DNA from: Bacteroidota bacterium
GTDB lineage: Bacteria > Bacteroidota > Bacteroidia > B-17B0 > Aurantibacillaceae
Reading direction: 5' to 3'
NCBI GenBank assembly: GCA_013297775.1
Contig: JAAFIL010000010.1
Location: 1-64,000, forward strand
Length of the DNA stretch: 64,000 bases
A program made the translations under genes and the position numbers. Positions 60,986-64,000 of this stretch are shown one piece after another (position 1 is the first letter of the stretch; each line of letters starts with the position of its first letter). Under the pieces are notes generated by a model. It saw only the letters and a list, made by a program, of their open reading frames with translations, ran no database searches and had not been told where the DNA came from.

Positions 60986-62218
60986 ATGACAGAAGAACCT
61001 ACAGAATATGATTATTTCATAAACAAGCGGACAGATAGAGTATATCTTAGTCGTGCTTTGGACGAAAAGTTTCTAACTAAAAATGAAAAGGGAGAACTTG
61101 AAGAAATAATTAGACCTTTTCGTATTGTTTCAAAAATTATTGAAAGCTCCGAAGACCATAAATTCATAAAAGACGGTAAGCAAATTGCACTACGCATAAC
61201 ATCTGGTGGTAGACAAGAAATCAAAGCTAAATTCTACGAAGACACAAGGGGAATAACCACTCTTACAATTCAAAAATTTTCAACAGATACAGGAAGTCCA
61301 CACAATACATATTTTACTTTTCAAGGTGACGAAATCCTAACTTTATTCAATTTCATACGGAATATTGGACTTCTTCCAATAACCAACAAGTCAAGTGAAA
61401 AATTTGATGATAATATCTTGAAAGAAATCATTTTGACAAAAGAACAAACTGTTGACTTGATTTTAAAAAACCCTGAATTGATTAGAGAAATAATTAAAAA
61501 CAACATTACGACAGATGAAATTCAAAATTTAGCATACAGAAAAGAACAATTAGAAAAATTTAAAAACTTGTTAGAAGATAAAGACTTCTTTAATACGACA
61601 AAGAAAAATTTCAATAAACAAATAGGTGACGAGTATGTGTGGCAAGACTTTTTTGAAAACAACACTTGGATTTTCGGCTATGGTTTAAATTATGTTTTCA
61701 ATTCACCTCTTCAGGACAAAAAATTAGAACAAGTTGTAACAGGTTTTGACTTTAATAATTCTGGAAAAAGAATTGATGCGTTGATGAAGACAAGAGGTTT
61801 AATAAACTCATTTTGCTTTGGAGAAATAAAAACACACAAGACAGACTTGTTAAAACAAGTTACCGACCCCTATCGTGGTGAATGTTGGGCTATATCGGAT
61901 GAACTTGCAGGGGCAATTGCTCAAACGCAAAAATCCGTTCAAAAATCAATAAAAGAATTAAGCACAAAAGTTGAAATAAAGGACAAGGTTGGTAATTTGA
62001 CAGGAGAACAAGTATTCATTTATCAACCAAAATCTTTTGTTGTAATTGGACACTTAAAGGAATTTGCAAACGAACAAGGTGTGAATGAAGATAAATTTAG
62101 TTCTTTTGAATTGTTTAGACAGAATCAAACTAATCCTGAAATTTTGACTTTTGACGAACTTTATGAACGAGCAAAATTCATTGTTAAAAATGACGAGGAA
62201 AGAACCACAAACGCCTAA
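60986..62218 (+). CDS. sduA: Shedu anti-phage nuclease SduA (DUF4263)
   Basis: 410 aa. The single-gene Shedu defence system. The N-terminal ~200 residues are a variable region with no known domain. The C-terminal DUF4263 nuclease fold (about 210-390) opens with DEYVWQDFFENNTWIFGYGL and carries a PD-(D/E)xK-like site: Asp264 in GKRIDALMKT, then Glu280-x-Lys282 in CFGEIKTHKTDLL. Shedu proteins form oligomers that cut nucleic acid when phage is sensed. No companion gene is required. A hairpin follows its stop, and the DNA methylase starts 322 bases later on the same strand. It appears complete. Confidence 0.9.
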   Translation: MTEEPTEYDYFINKRTDRVYLSRALDEKFLTKNEKGELEEIIRPFRIVSKIIESSEDHKFIKDGKQIALRITSGGRQEIKAKFYEDTRGITTLTIQKFSTDTGSPHNTYFTFQGDEILTLFNFIRNIGLLPITNKSSEKFDDNILKEIILTKEQTVDLILKNPELIREIIKNNITTDEIQNLAYRKEQLEKFKNLLEDKDFFNTTKKNFNKQIGDEYVWQDFFENNTWIFGYGLNYVFNSPLQDKKLEQVVTGFDFNNSGKRIDALMKTRGLINSFCFGEIKTHKTDLLKQVTDPYRGECWAISDELAGAIAQTQKSVQKSIKELSTKVEIKDKVGNLTGEQVFIYQPKSFVVIGHLKEFANEQGVNEDKFSSFELFRQNQTNPEILTFDELYERAKFIVKNDEERTTNA

Positions 62219-62224
62219 CAAGGG

Positions 62225-62251
62225 TTTTGCGTCAGGCGGGGAGACGCAAAA
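62225..62251 (+). terminator. Hairpin right after sduA
   Basis: TTTTGCGTC (62225-62233) pairs with GACGCAAAA (62243-62251) over a G-rich loop. It follows the sduA stop by six bases. There is no long T tract, so it may stabilise the mRNA end instead of terminating. Confidence 0.45.
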
Positions 62252-62513
62252 TCTTAGAGTTTGTCCGTCTATTTAAGTTCAACACTTGTTGATAGTTTTG
62301 TTCTAAAAAAGACAGCCCGAATACCAATCCCAAAACTATCAAATTGTAAAAAACTAAACTAAAATCGCTAAGAATTGCTTAAACGAAAAAATGCGTTGGT
62401 AGGTATCCGAATAAAAAAACGATTATCTCAGTTTTTCTCGGGCTGCCGTTATAGGGCATTTTTGGGCAACAGTGCAAAACATAAACTGACGAGTAAAAAC
62501 AGATATTTTTCAT

Positions 62514-62521
62514 TACATTTG
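62514..62521 (+). promoter_or_regulatory. Bacteroidota-type -7 box (TACATTTG)
   Basis: Exact TAnnTTTG match, 18 bases before the methylase ATG. The upstream element is not evident. Confidence 0.4.
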
Positions 62522-62539
62522 ATAAGGTATAATTAAGAA

Positions 62540-63448
62540 ATGAAATTACCACATCCAATTCCATATCAAGGCAGCAAACGTAACTTAGCAGACCAAATCA
62601 TGCGGTTCTATCCTGATGATTTTAATAGACTTATTGAACCATTTGCAGGTTCAGCCGCAATAACAATTGCTTCAGCTTTCTATTTCAAGGCAAACCATTT
62701 TATCATTAACGACATCAATGAGCCATTGACACAACTTTGGGACGGCATTATAAATAACCCAAAATCAATAATTAAGCACTATCATGACATTTGGCACGGA
62801 CAACACGGTAACGAAGAAGAATATTATTATCAAATCCGTGATAAATTCAACGAAACAAGAAAACCGGAATATCTTTTATTCCTTTTGGCCAAATGTGTAA
62901 AAGCAGCTGTGCGTTACAATTCACAAGGCGGCTTCAATCAAAGTCCCGACAAAAGGCGACTCGGAAGAAACCCACAAATGATGAGAGATGATATTTTAAG
63001 AGTTTCTCATTTATTAAAAGGCAAAATAGAAATTTTCTCAACTGACTATTCTAATATTCTTGATTTAGCAAATTCAGACGATTTAATTTATATGGATCCA
63101 CCTTATCAAGGGACAGGATTAAATGGTGGCTTCAACTATTCTGGCAATATTGAGTTTAACAACTTTGTTGTTTCGCTATTTGAACTTAATAATAAAGACA
63201 TTCCATACATTTTAAGCTATGACGGTAGAACTGGTAACAAAACTTTTGGCAATCCATTACCAGACAATCTCAACCTTACAAAAATTGAAATAAATGCAGG
63301 ACGTTCTTCTCAAGCTACTTTACTTAACAGAAATGAAATAACTTATGAAGCAGTCTTTCTTTCACCAGCACTTGTAGCAAAAATTGACTTGCAAAAAGTA
63401 ACAGGAAATCAAATTTATCAAACAGACCTTTTTGCAACTCATGGTTAA
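62540..63448 (+). CDS. D12-class DNA adenine N6-methyltransferase (type II R-M)
   Basis: 302 aa. PIPYQGSKRNLADQI (about 7-21) and LIEPFAGSAAITIASAF (about 31-47, AdoMet-binding motif I), then the catalytic DPPY (186-189) in DLIYMDPPYQGTGLNGGF. This is the D12 (Dam-like, alpha) arrangement. It protects host DNA at a site that I cannot read from sequence. The ATG of the endonuclease gene lies inside its last codons (ATGGTTAA overlap), as in classical coupled R-M pairs. Confidence 0.92.
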   Translation: MKLPHPIPYQGSKRNLADQIMRFYPDDFNRLIEPFAGSAAITIASAFYFKANHFIINDINEPLTQLWDGIINNPKSIIKHYHDIWHGQHGNEEEYYYQIRDKFNETRKPEYLLFLLAKCVKAAVRYNSQGGFNQSPDKRRLGRNPQMMRDDILRVSHLLKGKIEIFSTDYSNILDLANSDDLIYMDPPYQGTGLNGGFNYSGNIEFNNFVVSLFELNNKDIPYILSYDGRTGNKTFGNPLPDNLNLTKIEINAGRSSQATLLNRNEITYEAVFLSPALVAKIDLQKVTGNQIYQTDLFATHG

Positions 63449-64000
63449 AAAAAATACAAAATACCCAAAGGAATTTTTAGAACACGTAAAATCTATAACC
63501 AACAAAAGAGCAAAAGTTTTCATTGACCAATTCTTGAACATTGTTTCATCACAACAGACGATATACAAATCAAGTATGGTTATACTCATGGTTCAAGAGC
63601 AGCAATGGACGTAAAAGATAAAGGTATTCCGCTAGAAACGTTCAAAGTAAAATCTGACATTTCTGGACGACAAATTGCTGCTTACAGGTTTGGCGACATT
63701 ACGCAAATTCAAACCAAGCGTGTTGCGGGGAGAATTGCTTTCTCGAAAAAATTCAAAAAAGAACTTTATGAATTAAGCAATGGAAAGTGTTTGATTTGTA
63801 ACGGAGAGTTTGAAGAACGCTATTTACAAATTGACCATAGAGTTCCATACGAAGTTGGTGGTGACATTGATTTAGAGAGAAACATTGAAGATTTTATGCT
63901 TTTATGTGGTTCATGTAACAGAGCTAAATCTTGGAGTTGCGAGCATTGCGACAATTGGCAAAAAGAAAAGAAGCCATCTCTCTGTATGCAATGCTATTGG
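63441..64000 (+). pseudogene. HNH restriction endonuclease gene with apparent one-base deletion, cut by the window end
   Basis: From the ATG at 63441 the frame reads MVKKNTKYPKEFLEHVKSIT, NKRAKVFIDQ, then loses meaning after 63530. In the next frame the protein resumes as ILEHCFITTDDIQIKYGYTH, GSRAAMDVKDKGIPLETFKV and continues open to the window end. The C-terminal part has the HNH pattern CLICNGEF, LQIDHRVPYEVGGD and LLCGSCNRAK, plus extra Cys pairs (CEHCDNW, CMQCYW) of a zinc-binding tail. Adding one A in the CCAATTC tract at 63529-63530 restores DQILEH exactly. It is the partner of the methylase. A sequencing error, a true inactivation, or programmed slippage are all possible. Confidence 0.75.

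Larger units (their letters stand above)
62219..62539. other. Structured intergenic region between sduA and the methylase gene
   Basis: Apart from the first hairpin, TTGATAGTTTTG (62289-62300) pairs with CAAAACTATCAA (62331-62342), and CAGCCCGA (62313-62320) is complementary to TCGGGCTG near 62437-62444. The methylase promoter candidate lies at its right end. No gene is seen. Inverted repeats between defence genes could mark a former insertion or a cassette boundary. Confidence 0.5.

Noticed and set aside
62219-62539. attC-type site after sduA (CGCCTAACAAGG start)
   Set aside because: The start is suggestive, but I cannot pair it with a proper second core by eye; kept only as a checkable idea in the finding on this region.
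1-64000. CRISPR array
   Set aside because: No regularly spaced short direct repeats with unique spacers were seen.

Overview
The window comes from a low-GC member of the Bacteroidota (Bacteroidetes); I cannot place it below phylum from sequence alone. Evidence: type IX secretion (T9SS) C-terminal sorting domains, a gliding-type (CHU_C) C-terminal domain, a PorP/SprF-family protein, a TonB receptor paired with a DUF4249 lipoprotein, a fused LpxC-FabZ enzyme, a long-form IspH, a complete Bat (aerotolerance) operon, and TAnnTTTG promoter-like boxes instead of strong Shine-Dalgarno sites.

Layout. 1-450: two leftward tRNAs and their terminator. 527-9223: mostly core genes (HAD phosphatase, WecA/TagO-like transferase, MltD-like lytic transglycosylase, uvrA, a Rieske-like lipoprotein that has lost its metal ligands, a C-terminal processing protease, a one-heme cytochrome c lipoprotein). 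9547-12575: LytS/LytTR-type two-component pair and a GT4 glycosyltransferase. 12913-18997: outer-membrane and secreted proteins, including a TonB receptor/DUF4249/small lipoprotein/T9SS-cargo gene run. 18998-20986: an accessory pocket with two unrelated long inverted-repeat elements, broken coding fragments, and an orphan protein that looks like an eCIS/polymorphic-toxin type effector. 21097-32070: GT-C-like membrane protein, LuxR-type regulator, RNase Z, and a surface-protein operon (1222-aa CHU_C protein, PorP/SprF, OmpA). 32237-38544: aspartate kinase, S41 protease, membrane and regulatory genes. 38832-46648: tricorn-type protease, exonuclease, IspH, a large T9SS cargo protein. 47617-51535: lipid A genes lpxC-fabZ and lpxA, an orphan ABC ATPase, an ACMSD-like amidohydrolase. 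51574-60067: leftward Bat operon moxR-DUF58-(BatD-like)-batA-batB-batC-batD-batE. 60068-64000: repeats, then a defence island with a Shedu (SduA) nuclease and a D12-class DNA adenine methylase followed by an HNH restriction endonuclease gene that carries an apparent one-base deletion and runs off the window.

Recurrent element. Four copies (9366, 33607, 46825, 60573) of one ~161-bp sequence that folds end to end into a single imperfect hairpin with ~38-bp terminal inverted repeats lie only between genes, in both orientations. They look like a MITE-type non-autonomous element. A shorter hairpin with similar ends lies at 44276-44366.

Best candidates for something undescribed: (1) the orphan toxin-like gene at 19907-20986 with a TAATG-coupled, stop-interrupted partner frame; (2) the multi-stem structured element at 19255-19410, which could be a small RNA or a mobile-element end; (3) the 161-bp hairpin family; (4) the Shedu plus broken restriction-modification island.
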